A stretch of DNA of 64,000 nucleotides from Paracyclopina nana. Its lineage: Eukaryota > Arthropoda > Copepoda > Cyclopoida > Cyclopettidae. Location: assembly GCA_019096065.1 (NCBI GenBank), contig JAGUCH010000009.1, forward strand, positions 3,606,001 to 3,670,000, in the 5' to 3' direction. This document shows, piece after piece, positions 1-12,946 of this stretch; the first letter of the stretch is position 1; each line of letters begins with the position of its first letter. A model generated the notes under the pieces. It did no database searches and was not told the DNA's origin. It was given only the letters and a program-made list of their open reading frames with translations. The position numbers and the translations under genes are program-made.

Positions 1-3000
1 TTTACTGCTCTCCATGGGTTTTGCCCTCCTGTTACCTTTTTTAATATACTTTGAATATTTCAGACACTTAAAAGTCTTAATTAGATATTGGTGGTGGCTT
101 ATTTATTTATGCAAAAGCCTTAAAGCTCCCTTTAAGGCATATTTTTTAACGGTGAAATTGCTAGGAGTGAGGAACAGTGAGAGAGCCAAAAGTGGCTTTC
201 TTGAGCCAAAATGAGAGCTCTCTCGCCGTAGTCGTGTGCCTTTCGATTCGTATCTTGGCAACCATACAGGAGAAGATGAGCCACAACAAAACACGCCAAA
301 CAGGCCTTTCTCCACTGCCGAAAGCAACTAGCAACCAATGGGAGAAAAATTAAGCTTCTTTTATGCAAAGCAAACTTGGGAAAACTATATCATTTTCTGT
401 TCCCCTTTTGTGGGTCTGCTTTCAAGTGGTCACTCAACATTGAAATAACAATTTACAGAGAGCCAGCAATATTTTCGACGTGAAGCAGGAAATGTAATCT
501 TGCCTATTTTTAAAGAACTGCTGCTGCAGCCAGTTTGAATAGAACTCCAGTTATTTTGAGCATTTAAATGTCCGCTAGCCAAAAAGAGCCTTTTGTCAAC
601 CCACATTTAGGTCACCAAGGGTGATTTAAATGGCTGGCCACCATGATGAAAAAAAGAGGCTCCTTTTTCCACCATTTCCCTCTCATTGACTGGCTGGAAT
701 TTATTTTCAAAGGTAAAGCTCACAGACATCTGCATCCCAAGAGGGCAGCAGCCAAACCTGTCATCAAATAGCCATTAACTCGTTCACACATTCATTGTAA
801 TTATTATGATTGTTTATGGTCACACCTAAATAATGCAGAGTGGAGTGTTGTTGTAGCAGTGGAAATCTCATGGCTTTTCCAGGATGCAAACAGGAACTGA
901 AGTCCTTGATAGAAATTATGGCCAATATTGTTGCTGATGTCAGGTTTAACTAAAAAGCAGCTGCCAAGTTGATTGTTGTGGTGGGGTCAATCTATTAAAA
1001 TGACTTTGTCCTTTTTTGAGCCAGGCTGCATTTTATAGTAGAGAGCAAAATGTGTGAGTGTGTGTGTCATAATTATTGCACGTTAGTCACGCGAATTGTG
1101 ATAAATAACGCCTAAATTGATATTAGAATATAAATGATGCCATTTTGTGCTCCATTTTTGTCAATCTATCCCTGTTTCCGGGCCGGTAAAAAATGACACT
1201 CATTTTATCCCATTAGTTACGGATCAAATATATTCCATGTACTACGCATAGAGATGTTCTGGTTATGAGAAAAGTTTGCATGTTTCGATCATAATTGAGG
1301 CCTGTCAGTAGCACGATCATCGACCGCCTAAGCAGGTGCTTTTTTACTGTGTTTTTCGCGAAAAAAATTGATAAGAATATTTTGGGGGGATTAATTTCAC
1401 ATCTGCGCTGACATCGGCACCTTTATCTTTGCTTTGTGGCGAGACAAAAGATATTCTTGAAAACTATGCAAATTTGCTAGCTATGCAGTGATGCAGTGTC
1501 GCCCTAAAATATACACACATACACGTCAGCAAAAAATGATTGAAATTGCCCGAGTTGGCAACAGCTAGTGAGGCATTTTATCTCAGCCAAATTCATGGAA
1601 TTCTTGCAAATTGAGCTTCACATTCACGGAGAGAGCATTTTCTCTGTACGGGTCAGAATTAGTTTTCGTTTTGGCGGCAACATGTGATTTTCCTTGTGTT
1701 TTTAATCCTTTCCCACACACAACCTTTTGCCAATTATCGAACGGGTGATTGACACTCGACAGATTTCCCATTCAGCACTCTTGATTTTCAATTTTCGCAT
1801 TCGCAGCGGGGGGCAAATGAACTAGATCTTTTGCAACACCTTTGCTCTTGTAATCGTTAGCAATAAATTTGGCTAAGGCTGCAATTTGCCTGGATGGTTG
1901 CTTTGGCGGAATATATCCCTTATCTACTTGGGTTTGCGGGGAAATTGCCCCTTTTTAATCCACCAGCTTCAATTTCCAGCTATTTTGCACATAGTTGTCT
2001 TGAATTTCTACAAAGTGGAAATTTTATCTTGAAAAGTCTGTCCTTGAGGCAGACAACGAGCAGACACAAGACTTTTTTATAATAGACTCTGGATTAACAT
2101 TCTTGTCCTAAGTTGAAAGTAGATATGTAGGGAAAAAATTCCATTTTCTATAAGGAGGATAAGGAAAAAGGTAAACATCTACATCCTCTTGGCCATATAC
2201 TGCTACTCAAACAAAAGAAAGTGTGAAAAATTCATGGGAATGGCAAATGAGTCCGCGAAAACACACATTTTTCTCACAGGAAAAAAAATATTCATCCCCT
2301 AATTACAGATAAAAGACCCCACATGGGTATTTATTTGTTTCGTACTCCGCGGGAGGTCTCTGCTCGCTACAGTGATGGAAAAATGATAAACTATACAATT
2401 GTTGCGACCTAGAAAATACTGGCGCAGAATCGGCAATGGTTCAAAGGGTTTTTTGAAGCTCACTGCTTCTTCTGTGCTGACATTCCATTGAAGCGAGCAC
2501 AATTGGTGAAAGGCAGCAGTCGACTACTTCTACATTCCAACAAATACTTTCACTTGAAAATAAACAGCTTTAAAAAATTCCTTCTTTTCAGCAGAAATGG
2601 TTTATAAATGACAGCAAACCGTGAATATAATGCACCGGTCAATGCATTGACCAGACGCATATTTTTAAAAGGCTACAGCCACTATTTGGCGGAATAATCC
2701 AAAAAGTGGAATTTTGCAGAGTATTCCAGATTTTTGGCTTTACCCCAGTTTCTTAAGGCAATCTTTGAGATGACATCAAGGCTAAAAACTTGATGCTTTG
2801 ATATGCAGGCCGCGGTCAATAATTATTTCAATGTCACATACGTCATTTTGAGGTTGGTTTTTTTTAACATGGGGACCAAAAAAGTGAGTCAGCATGAGCA
2901 AAATTACTGATGATGTTTGAATAGCCATTATTTTCTCCCCGTCAATTTCTGGATGAGTGGCTTCTGTCTGACTTTCACCCCCGAAATTGATGTTGTTAAA

Positions 3001-6000
3001 AAGGCAGATGACAATAATTCCAGCCATCTCATCACTATTCTGTGGTTTTCATTCTGCACACAGGTGCCTGCCCAGCTCTATCTAAATAAAGACAAATGAT
3101 CCTCCAGAACAGAGATCATGCAAATGTTTAACCTCATTCAACCACAACAATCTATTTTGGTAGTCCCGCCATCAATTTTGGCACGTGGCGGTTAACTTTC
3201 TTTGAAATGAATATATGTAGAGCATCAGCTGCTCGCGCTCACCTCCTTTGTTGTTGTCATTATTTGACCGGCGGCCGGTCGGCTCAGTTGCTGTCAGCTG
3301 ACCCCAGCCAGATTTGGCAGCATCATAACATGAGCAGCTAGCTGTATGAACCCTTCAATTTTAGGATGACACCTCGCACAGCAGCAGAACCCTTATTAAA
3401 AGTGTGAAAATGGGTCGAAAATTGGTGCTCCTGCAAACCACCATATATTGAACATTCAACTGAAAATATCCAAGAATATTGTGATAATGGGGCAACAGCA
3501 GCTCAGAACTTCCGTTTGGCTTGTTTTCATGGCTTGGCCATGCTTGCAGTAAAAGGATTAGGCAACTCAATTTTCACCTAGTGACAAAACTCCCCATTTT
3601 TAGACAGCAGCCCCAGCTCCCCATGGCAGTATGTCTCAGCACGTGGCAGGAGCTCCCTGATCAGCAGGAGGTTCCTTATGCTTTTCGGGCACGTGGTGGT
3701 GGAACTCTTTTCTGGCGAAAACCCCATTGTACTATGCTTCCAGTGCACTAGTATGGTGCAGGTGACAAAAAGACCAAGAATAATTCTGTACGTCTGCCAT
3801 CTGCTTTAGCAGCACAATAAAATGAGTGTCCTTGAGCTTAGAAAAACCGCATGGCAGATATGCTCAGTATTTAGGTAGAATATTGCGAGCACTGGCTATA
3901 ATTGGCCTTTTAGTGGAAGCAATCAGTCACAATTTGATTTCCAGATTGTTTATTAGTGTTTTTCTAAAAGCTGACAGGTCAATTTTGCGTGTCCATCTCT
4001 CCCTATGACAACTTGTCTGCATTTATGTCTGTTTGAGCAGCTGCTGCCAAAGATTGCTAAGGGATCTTTAAATCTTTTGTTTTGACCATCCTTCTACCAA
4101 CCAATATCCAAGGTGAGGTCTCATTGCAGCTTGATGTCCAATTTGGCCCATATGACAGGAGCAAAACAATTCAAACTCCTCTTTCTCAGCCACGTGGCAT
4201 TGCTCAGCTTTTAAATTGAATACATCAACTTTTAAACAGAGAATCTCATAATTGACTAAAGCAATTAAGCATTAATTATGCAGACAGTTTTAATATTGAT
4301 TTTCTTGATAAAGTATTAGAGGAGGTTGTCAGTTCCACAACTTTCTTGAATTGGGGTTCTTAGTTCTTCAACTGAGGCTCTTAGCAGCCCACTAAGGTTC
4401 TCATCTCTTTTACCATTTCTTAGCTCTAAAGACGCAGAGGCTGTCTATTGAGAATATCAGTTTTTAGCTCCTCTATGTAAATGCTGAGCTTCTCAGCCTA
4501 TTTGCTGAATTCCTCAGCTTTCAAGAAGGGTTCTCGGATTATTATCTCAGAGCCAATTGTTCCATTAGCTGAGCTGATGGTTCGAATTTCTCAGGCGCCA
4601 CGTGGCAGCGCTTTCTCAGCTTTTAAACTTGAGTTTCTCACTTCCTCTTTTAGCAAGCTTTTTTAAAAAGCCAAAACAAAAGCTCAGCACGCCCATTCAG
4701 CTTTTGGCTCGCTTCTCCACTTCCAATTGTCACCTATGTACCAGGAAAAACTGAACACTGTGAAAAACAGTGGCGCAATGGTTTCCCCCTGAGCCAAGCA
4801 AGCTTTTGTGAGTGTGCATGGCTTACATGAAATGCAGCAAACAAGCTAAAGCTTTGCTGACGTCCTTGGCTGATCAAAAAACCGTTGGCAACTTGACAGT
4901 TGGGCTTTTGGGAAGATCAGCAGCATTTTGCATTTTTCACTCTCTGCACAAAATGCCAGTAATTAGGAGATGTCACTTGATGCTCGTCACGTGTTTATCC
5001 AGAAGCCACAAATCAATTTTCTCCGAAACAAAACAACATTTAAATTTCTCAGCTCGAGGCTCTTTGCAATTCGACCTGACCAATTTGGGGACTTTTAAAA
5101 ATCCGCTTAAATTCCGACTTTTGAGCTGTATTTTTCATCTGTCCTGTAAAATCCGTCGGATCATGCTTCATTGAACACTTTGATGTGTCTGAAGAGATCA
5201 GCTGGCTATTGCTGCCATAGGGCACCACTGCCAATAAATCAGCCAGTTTTGATCATTCGAGTACTTTTGCCATTGGAGAAGCATAAAGGGACTGACATGT
5301 CGAGTTGAATTCCTTTTTTACCTTCCTCGCACTGATTTATAGCATTTTTAGCCTGCATAACTGCTATATATGCAGTACTCAATAAAGAGTGCAAAAAATA
5401 TTTTAGAAACTGTGTGTATTAGATATTCAGGAATGCATTCAAGTGTAAAAGCACATATGTGCATATGTGACAAATATCATTATACAATGCTCAAATCCTG
5501 CAAAAGGGAGCCATATTTTTTCCAATATACTTATACACAGCAGTCGTTATATTCATAAATGCGCATGCTCTATGTGCTCATGAGCTGTAATTTACGTGAC
5601 AAAAAGACCTACTTTTCAAGCATTGTAAATTGAGGCTGACACTTTTGCAAAAAAAGCTTGAATACTATTAGAATTGATCAGAAATGCTTTTGTCGGTTTC
5701 CCGCAAAAAGTCAAGCGTGACAAAAACATCTATTGAAGGCAATCAAATATTTCTGACATTCCAAGTGGCATTCCATGGAACTCGCCTATAATTCGGGGCC
5801 CAATTTGATGATATTTCGGTTATAGTTTTGCGCACCAAAGTGCATTCCTCAAGTTCAATGCCATGCATGTGAACCCAAGTAATTTGCTGTAATTTGTGAC
5901 TATTGTGAATTGCTCATATTTTATTTATCAAAAATATTTCGATATTTTTTTGCATCCGAAAAATCCATGTAGCTTTTCCAATAATCATTGAGCAAATAAA

Positions 6001-9000
6001 TGGCTGAGCTAGCTTGATTTTTTATGGTAGACATCGAATCTAGCGAATCAAGTTGGTTTTTTTGGATCTAAATTCTGAAAAGATTCTGAAGACATTCGTG
6101 CGAAAAGATACGAAACGTGGGAAAAAAAGATGCCACGGAAGCCAAAGAATGATAGGAATGGGTCCAATTTTGAATGTAACTATGTGCGCAAGTTAGCCCC
6201 CAGAATATTCTATTTGGATAGGGTTCATTGAAGCTTTAAGCTTGACCAGGACATATTTTTCCAGCTGCAAGCTCACTACAGCTCCACATGTACAGACTAT
6301 TTTGCTACTATGCATGTGAGAAGAAGCCATGGATAATCCTCGCATGACCAAAAATGATCCGAAAAATGTGTGCATTTTTGTGTCAGACCAAAAACGTGAA
6401 CTAGTAGAAAATATAAACTATGCTTTCATTTAGGGCTTTTCCACGCTAGCTGTTGGCAGCTGAAAGTGGTAGAATATAAAACTGTTTCATTTTGGTGATT
6501 TTTTATTGTTCACTTTGAGCTCATTTGAATGGCACGCCAGTTTTAGCATGTGAAATATGAACTTTGAGTGACTGGAACAACAATTGTTTTCATCAAAGCA
6601 TCATCCAGTTCGCTTGCCATTTATGCAAATCAGCTTTTTTTTCCATGTGTGCTCTTTAAAGTCACTCCTACAGCTAAACAGCCTCACTGTGAAAAGCCAA
6701 GAAAATTATCGAGCTTCGACTACTTGCAGAGCAAAAAGCTTCGTGTGAACTTGAAAGGATGGACATTTCCTGTCTGCCAAGTGACAAATGTTTCTATTGA
6801 AAATCTGAACGCTTTTGTGAAGAACTTTTTTTTTTGCAAAATAGGCTGCTGGGTACAAGTATATCCTGGAGCGAGTCCATTTTCAAGTTTTCCCAAATCA
6901 ATGGAAGATCTCCTTCCACTTCATAAAGCTCAGAAGCTGATCTCGTCAAAAGTGTGCGAAAAAGTTGAGGGAAATTGCCAAGCCACCCATAAGAGTGATT
7001 TTATGTAGAATCAGGCTGTATCACACCAGAATGCATATATGGCCTTTATTTTTTGTTGCTTTTATCCCAATCCTAGCTTGGTTACTCAGCACCACTTGGA
7101 CACAAAAATGGGTTCCTGCGACATTGTTCAAAATAAGTGCATGACCCATTTTTGAGGCCAGAACTATTGTGAAAGCCAATTGAAAATCAGTGATTTCGAC
7201 GTACGCAGCTAGATTTGCACCCCGCTACGGCAGCTGAATTTGCTTTCTCTTCTCGCTTGCGCACAGTGGGGAGCTGAACGCCCCAATTATAAATCAGTGA
7301 AAGCCCAAAGAGATATGAGTCACCCTGTTGTACTACGCTATGCTTTGTTAGAGTTAATGGGGCCGGCTTCCAAGTCATCAAGGGCAGATGCAACAATACA
7401 ATGGCTATTCCCGCCATCATCTCGCGCACATCTATGCTGCGTATATTCCTATAGAAATCATTTACCAATATATAGGAGAAAAAAATTCACATGTGACATA
7501 CACTCTTTGGGCGCTCAATCTATGTCTCGATTTTTAGGCTAGACTGGGTTCCTCCACGCGCGATTGATCATCAGACGTACATATATAGCTTTTTTATGCT
7601 GGTGTTTACGACGCCATTTTTCCGGGAAAAGGGCTCTCTTTTTGCCTTTACGGACAAAATGGCTCAATCTGAGGGCAAAAGAACGCTGATCTGCTCGGAA
7701 ATGAGAAAGATCAAAAAATGGCCATATGTTGAGCTTGGATTGCTTTTTATGGTCAAAAGAACCAATAATTATTTATTATATGCAAAAACTGATAAAAATC
7801 TCGCTTGCTTTCATCATCAAGAAACGATAATTTATGCACTGCGTGGTCATACGCGAAAAATGTGATCAGAATCGCAGTGCATGAATAAAAGGCAGATGCA
7901 GCCGAGCTAGATTTTTGGTTAGATGGCTGCTGAAAAAACATGGCGAGCTCCAGCAAATGTGTCGGCCATAACGAGTATTGTAGTGCTATGTGCGATGAAA
8001 ATTGAGAGATAACAGCAGGTGGGATGAAAGCAATTGCTTTCTACTTTTTTACCGACAATTACTACCCGGGGTGGTTACTCATGTACGAACCTACATGGTC
8101 GATTTCCCTGATTTTTCGGAACTTGATTAACCGCAATTGGAATAGCTGTCAAAGCTCATAAATCATGCATAAGCCACAAATGGCCAAACTACAGCTGAAC
8201 TAATTCTTTTGAAAAAGCTTAAATCCTATAAATTGCGGTTGATAGAGGTAGATGATGAAGTCTTTAATAAAATGACTTAAAACTTTAAAAATGTACAGGA
8301 GAAAATGAAGTATTTGCCCACCGATTGTAAAAGCATTAAAAAGCATCACGTACTGACTGTCTAGGATCAGCCAATAAGGATAATTACTTGCGTCTAGTCC
8401 ATATATACGAAACGAGAGAGTGCACAGGTGCTTTTTTGAGGGAGAAACTAATTGCGATTACCTGACCCGGTGACAATGTCATGTACAACTCAAGCTCGTG
8501 TCCAAATACTAGTGCACACCTGCCTGCATCATTTTTTCGGAAACAAAGCCCGGATGCGGATAAAATCATGCGCAAAAAATAAGGGTGAATTTTGCCACGA
8601 ATTCCGAAAGCTGCAACGTTGCTAAAGGCGTGAGTAAATTGAAGCTTTCACCGGAAAAAATGAATGCGTTATCATAGTATATCATGCAGGTAAACAAGCT
8701 AATGTGCAAAAGTGTTCGTTTTTCCCAAACACCCCCTCCTTTTTCCTACAGAATCCTGCAGAGGCTGTTATTAGAGCATCGATTATTTGGCCGAGGACTG
8801 CAATTTGTAATTTTAACACGAGCTTCATGCTTTCAGTTGAAGAATGATGATAATAATAATGATGGCATTAAGGACAATCTATTGCAGACTCGCGATGATG
8901 GGAATTTTACTGTATAGCATGCATCGATTTTTCGTATTTTTCATCAATGGTTTTGGCTGCACTAAATTCATATCGGGTCAATTAAGGAGACCTCTGACCG

Positions 9001-9639
9001 AGATGTGGGAATTTATGTCGTCACCAGGGCCAACTTTGACTGTGGTCAACCTGTTTATGCTAGAATAATCCGCATCATTCATCATGTCCGGAAGGAAGAA
9101 AAGGATATCCTGATGGAATTCAATGACAACTCGTTTGATGAATTCCCATTGAGATTATGGGTGAAAATGTCCTCACCCCATGTCCACCTGGACAGAATTC
9201 GGATAATGCCAAAAATCAATTGACAACCATTTCACATGAGCAGCAGAGTGCCAAAACAGGACAGAGTACATCCGCTCAACGCAGCAGCTAAAGCAGCATT
9301 CTATTTCAATATTTTCAATAATTCTGGTATACTTTTTTGAGCATTCATTGAAGCAAAAGTAAATTAACCAAAAACTAAAAAGGCTCTTTTCAAAAGCGTT
9401 GTTTGATGCATCATTAAAAGGCTACATAATGTATATCTAGTACCACGACGCAACTACTTGAGTTAATCATCTCAAGGATTGATTGCATTTTAGGCACAGA
9501 ATTATGTTGCACGTACAAGCTCTATAACAATCATTTGGTTCATCATTGGAAAGCTTCAATAATTTTAGGACGTAAAACACAATGTTTTTACATTAGTGAT
9601 TAATAAAATTAGTGGCAACACTTTTAAGTTGTTAAACAA
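1..9639. other. Long non-coding stretch, no gene recognised
   Basis: I found no open frame here with a recognisable domain or with flanking splice sites joining it to another exon. The longest frame (6568-7008, +) has low-complexity, biased codons and no family resemblance. The sequence is AT-rich with short homopolymers and a small TG run near 1051-1070. The only non-random feature noted is a cluster of CACGTG hexamers at 3182-4993, listed separately. Distal regulatory DNA or introns of a gene outside the window are both possible. Confidence 0.5.
3182..4993. promoter_or_regulatory. Cluster of six CACGTG E-boxes
   Basis: The palindromic hexamer CACGTG occurs at 3182, 3640, 3690, 4191, 4599 and 4988. 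Four of the six read CACGTGGC. One copy per about 4 kb is expected by chance, fewer in AT-rich DNA. CACGTG is the classic site for bHLH-PAS and bHLH-Zip factors (CLOCK/CYCLE, Myc/Max, USF, MITF). Two copies sit next to a CTCAGCTTTTAAA-like word (4185-4215, 4594-4632), so part of the clustering may come from an old duplicated repeat rather than selection. Confidence 0.25.
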
Positions 9640-10675
9640 TTATACATTTGAGTATGGGAATAGTCGAGCAAACTTTCTTAAGGAAGAATTACTACAGAAA
9701 ACTAAAAGCGGGGCAACAAAAGAGAGCACAAAATTGGTCGACAATTCAATAACAATGATGAACTGAGTGAAGTCTGACCTGCCATAATTATGCAAAAAAA
9801 GGTAAAAATAAATTATTGGTATACCAAGCACAAACGTAGACATGATTGCCCTGATAGCAGAAGTATGGTTCATCACTTCTGGATTGCTGCTTTGAGTATT
9901 GAAAGCATTATTGCTTTCTGGTGAAACGGTAGTAGCGCTTCTTCTTTTGCAACTCTTGCGTAGAAGTAACATGAGAGCGAAGACAACAGCGATGATGACC
10001 AACTTGGCTGTTAATCTAAAATCAAGATAATAATATAGCATAATTACTTTTAACTCTATACGACGTACTTAAACTGCAATCTTGGAGACTGAATCATGGC
10101 AGCATCGATTCCTTGTAGTCTTGCCATAACTTCTTCATTTTCACCCGTTCCATACTTAGCAAGGCTAACTAGAGCTCCAATCATAAGATTAAACATGATG
10201 ATGAAGTTCACCAGAAAAGCATCATTTATGGATGGTACTCTTCTCCACACGAATTCAATCAAGTATCTGAGGACTGTGGTTTCAATCACAATCAAGGCCA
10301 AGATGGTTACTGTTGTGGTCCTCATTATTGGGCTAATAAAGGCCAAAATCCAGCTGACATTATCCAGCCCTATTTTCAGCGCAGCGATATTAGCTGTACT
10401 TAGATTGGAAAAGATGACCATAGTATAACCAGATGTGAAGAGCTAGAATAATTCAATCAGTAAAGTACCTAGCTAAAATATATGCAGCCTACCTGATCAG
10501 TTATCCTTCTTTTTAGTGGGTCACCGCCGTACTTTTCAAACATTATCAACCCAAGAAGCATGACATTGCCTGGAACTTGAATGAGGATCCACATAAAGAT
10601 TGCGATAAAGGTTAATGCAGGATTCTGGGTGTTAGATGAAGATTCTTCAAAAATGATTTGCATTTTTACGCTCAA
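9640..10675 (-). CDS. Orphan seven-transmembrane receptor-like protein
   Basis: Three exons on the minus strand: 10675-10493, 10442-10069 and 10015-9640, with GT-AG introns of 50 and 53 nt and matching phases, giving 310 aa. Hydrophobic segments are visible after residue 20 (PALTFIAIFMWILIQVPGN), around TSGYTMVIFSNLS, in WILAFISP, in ILALIVIETTVL, in LVNFIIMFNLMIGALVSL, in LVIIAVVFALMLLL, in IMSTFVLGIPIIYFYLFL and in the last 40 residues. The first loop reads EKYGGDPLKRRITDQ, a word I associate with orphan rhodopsin-like receptors of crustaceans and other small arthropods. A serine/asparagine-rich intracellular loop (about residues 205-235) precedes TM6. There is no DRY or NPxxY motif in usual form, so G-protein coupling is unproven. 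The N-terminus is short, without a signal peptide. Ligand unknown. Confidence 0.6.
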
Positions 10676-11162
10676 TCACTGAGCGTTTTGGATAATCACA
10701 CAGAAATGATGACTATAATTGCTTCGGCATCTCTCGGTGGTGGAAAGGTTGCCATGGTTTTCTCACTCCCCTAAATAAGATAGATCGAGTGTTGTCGTGG
10801 GCATAAAATCGATCTATCACTAGTTTTTACGAAGTCTCAGTTTAAGCAAAGCATGAAAATATCTTGATGAAAATCAACATCGCTAAGTGCCCGATAGCAT
10901 TAAACTTGCTATAAAAAATCCTCATTTGAGCTTCAAGAAGTTATTTATACGATTTGTGGGGGCCGCTAAATAAAGGACGTTGTGAAGAAAAAAGCCAACA
11001 GCCGGAGCCAACCTAAAAGGTAGGTTTCCATTCTCATGTCTCGCCTTTTTCAATTTTTTAAATTCAAGAGTACTTTTTTTTCCAATGCCTGAAATCAAAG
11101 AGAAGCTGCGCTCAAACGTGAAATTAGTCGTGAATTAAAGTAATTTACTTATATAATAGTTC
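10676..11162. other. Intergenic, upstream of the 7TM-like gene
   Basis: 487 nt of AT-rich sequence between the start codon of the minus-strand receptor-like gene and the fold-back repeat. I see no coding frame, RNA gene or clear core promoter. Confidence 0.4.
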
Positions 11163-11348
11163 CCTACCTCCTCAGCAAAAGTTAGACCCCAAGAAAAATC
11201 CCTGAGAGGTCGGGAAAAATTTGAGAACCGAGCAACTATTTTTCATCCGAGCGCAGCGAGGAAATGAAAAATGTGCAAGGTTCTCAAATTTTTCCCGGCC
11301 GATCAGGGATTTTTCGCGGGGTCTAACTTTTGCTGATGGAGGTAGGGA
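11163..11348. repeat. Fold-back inverted repeat, about 66-bp arms
   Basis: Left arm 11163-11229 and right arm 11279-11348 are near-perfect reverse complements (for example CAGCAAAAGTTAGACCCC against GGGGTCTAACTTTTGCTG). They are separated by a spacer of about 49 nt. The outermost bases read CCTACCTCC and GGAGGTAGG. No clear target-site duplication was seen. A small fold-back element or the end of the adjoining minisatellite-bearing element are both possible. Confidence 0.7.
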
Positions 11349-11352
11349 TTCA

Positions 11353-12585
11353 TTTTTCTCTAACAGTAACCGAAAATCCCAGGTTTGTTGAAATTCCAAG
11401 ACAAGCTCGACCTACTATTTCGATCCATCATACTTTGGTCCCAGTAGCGGATCTCAGCTGAGTCACTGACAACAAATTGACGCCATTACTGATTACGCTG
11501 CAAGTGCAGTGTTACAAAACTTTAACTGCAAATTGAGGCTGCTCAAGACCAAGACGGGAATTTGAGGCTCCCGCACCCGGCAGCGTCCCCTGCACCCAGC
11601 AGCGTCTCCCCAACCTGGCACCGTCTCTCGCACCCGGCAGCGTCTCCACACCCGGCAGCATCTCCCAATCTCCCGCACCCAGCAGCGTCTCCACACCCGG
11701 CAGCATCTCCCGCACCCGGCAGCGTCTTTAACTGCAAATTGAGGCTGCTCAAGACCAAGACGGTAATTTGAGGCTCCCCCACCTGGCAGCGTCTCCCCCA
11801 CATGGCAGCGTCTCTCGCACCCGGCAGCGTCTCCACACCCGGCAGCGTCTCCACACCCGGCAGCATCTCCCGATCTCCCTCACCCGGCAGCGTCTCTCCA
11901 CCCAGCAGCGTCTCCAGCACCCGGCAGCGTCTCCCTCACCCGGCATTGTCTCCCGCACCCAGCAGCGTCTTTAACTGCAAATTGAGGCTGCTCAAGACCA
12001 AGACGGGAATTTGAGGCTCCCGCACCCGGCAGCGTCTCCCGCACCCGGCAGCGTCTCCCGCACCCGGCAGCGTCTCCCGCACCCAGCAGCGTCTTTAACT
12101 GAAAATTGAGGCTGCTCAAGACCAAGACGGGAATTTGAGGCTCCCGCACCCGGCAGCGTCTCCCGCACCCGGCAGCGTCTCCCGCACCCAGCAGCGTCTT
12201 TAACTGAAAATTGAGGCTGCTCAAGACCAAGACGGCAATTTGAGGCTCCCGCACCCGGCAGCGTCTCCCGCACCCGGCAGCGTCTCCCGCACCCGGCAGC
12301 GTCTCCCGCACCCGGCAGCGTCTCCCGCACCCGGCAGCGTCTCCCGCACCCGGCAGCGTCTCCCGCACACGGCAACAACTCCCGCACATTGTGCCTACTC
12401 AAGACTATGAATTCTGTGGGAAAAAAATTCGCCTGGTGATTTTTTTTCCCGGGAAAAAAATTCCCCTGGTTAATTTTTTTCCCAATGTGTTTGTTTACAT
12501 TTCGTCTTGGTAGAGAAATAAACTGAGAACTATTTGGAAATTGAAACCTAACCAGGGATTTTCGGTTACCGGTAGAGAAAAACTC
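11353..12585. mobile_element. Inverted-repeat-bounded element carrying a minisatellite
   Basis: An approximately 48-bp imperfect inverted repeat bounds this 1.23-kb block. The left copy starts TTTTCTCTAACAGTAACCG at 11353 and the right copy ends at 12585; both contain GTAACCGAAAATCCC followed by a GGTTT-AAATTCCAA tail. The interior is mostly the GC-rich composite array at 11521-12380, flanked by unique AT-rich sequence. It has no coding capacity; the long frames inside are by-products of repeats without stops. It looks like a non-autonomous DNA transposon that captured or expanded an array. No target-site duplication was identified. Confidence 0.5.
11521..12380. repeat. Composite GC-rich minisatellite (19-bp and ~54-bp units)
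   Basis: A 19-bp unit (CGCACCCGGCAGCGTCTCC and variants) repeats in runs of about 2 to 8 copies. The runs are separated by five copies of a second module of about 54 bp that begins TTTAACTG(C/A)AAATTGAGG and contains CTCAAGACCAAGACGG. The modules start near 11521, 11727, 11970, 12094 and 12199, so the higher-order period is variable (about 105-243 bp). The last run (about 12247-12375) is the most uniform. The array is far more GC-rich than its surroundings. Confidence 0.9.
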
Positions 12586-12946
12586 TAACATCTCCCGCCG
12601 TGATTTGGAATGTTTTGGTGACGAATCAGACAAAACGAGCGAGTAAGAAAGTCTAAGGTATATTTGTAATCATTGCCGTGCGGTAGCTTCACTTGTAAAC
12701 TCGGTTTCTCTACCTACATAAATTAAACGTATGGAGAATACGGTCATAGCCATTCGTCAATCTAAGCAGCATTTCAATAGATATTCAAAATAATTTTTAC
12801 TTGTCAGTTTCATTTTGAGATTGACTTTAGCGTTCGATTCGTTGATCAACAAACACTTGTCATTTGGCGAGAAAATGCTTGTTACGTTTTTAAAAGTAAA
12901 CAATTGTATTGAACTGATAACAAAGTGTCACAATTGACTGAAAAGC
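12586..12946. other. Upstream region of the RS-rich gene
   Basis: 361 nt of AT-rich unique sequence between the minisatellite element and the start codon at 12947. It presumably includes the 5' untranslated region and promoter of the RS-rich gene. No TATA box in an obvious position was seen. Confidence 0.4.

Noticed and set aside
6568..7008. 146-codon plus-strand frame
   Set aside because: No domain, no splice context, low-complexity AT-rich codons; chance frame.
7263..7275. CACAGTGGGGAG resembling a Transib end
   Set aside because: No facing CCCCACTGTG copy and no flanking 5-bp duplication were seen within several kilobases.
11540..12380. Regularly spaced repeats that could suggest a CRISPR-like array
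   Set aside because: Repeats are directly adjacent without unique spacers, and the surrounding genes are intron-bearing animal genes.
11493..12633. Several overlapping minus-strand frames of 67-213 codons rich in RCRVRETLPGAGDAAG
   Set aside because: They are the 19-bp minisatellite read in stop-free frames; period and composition follow the repeat, not a protein family.
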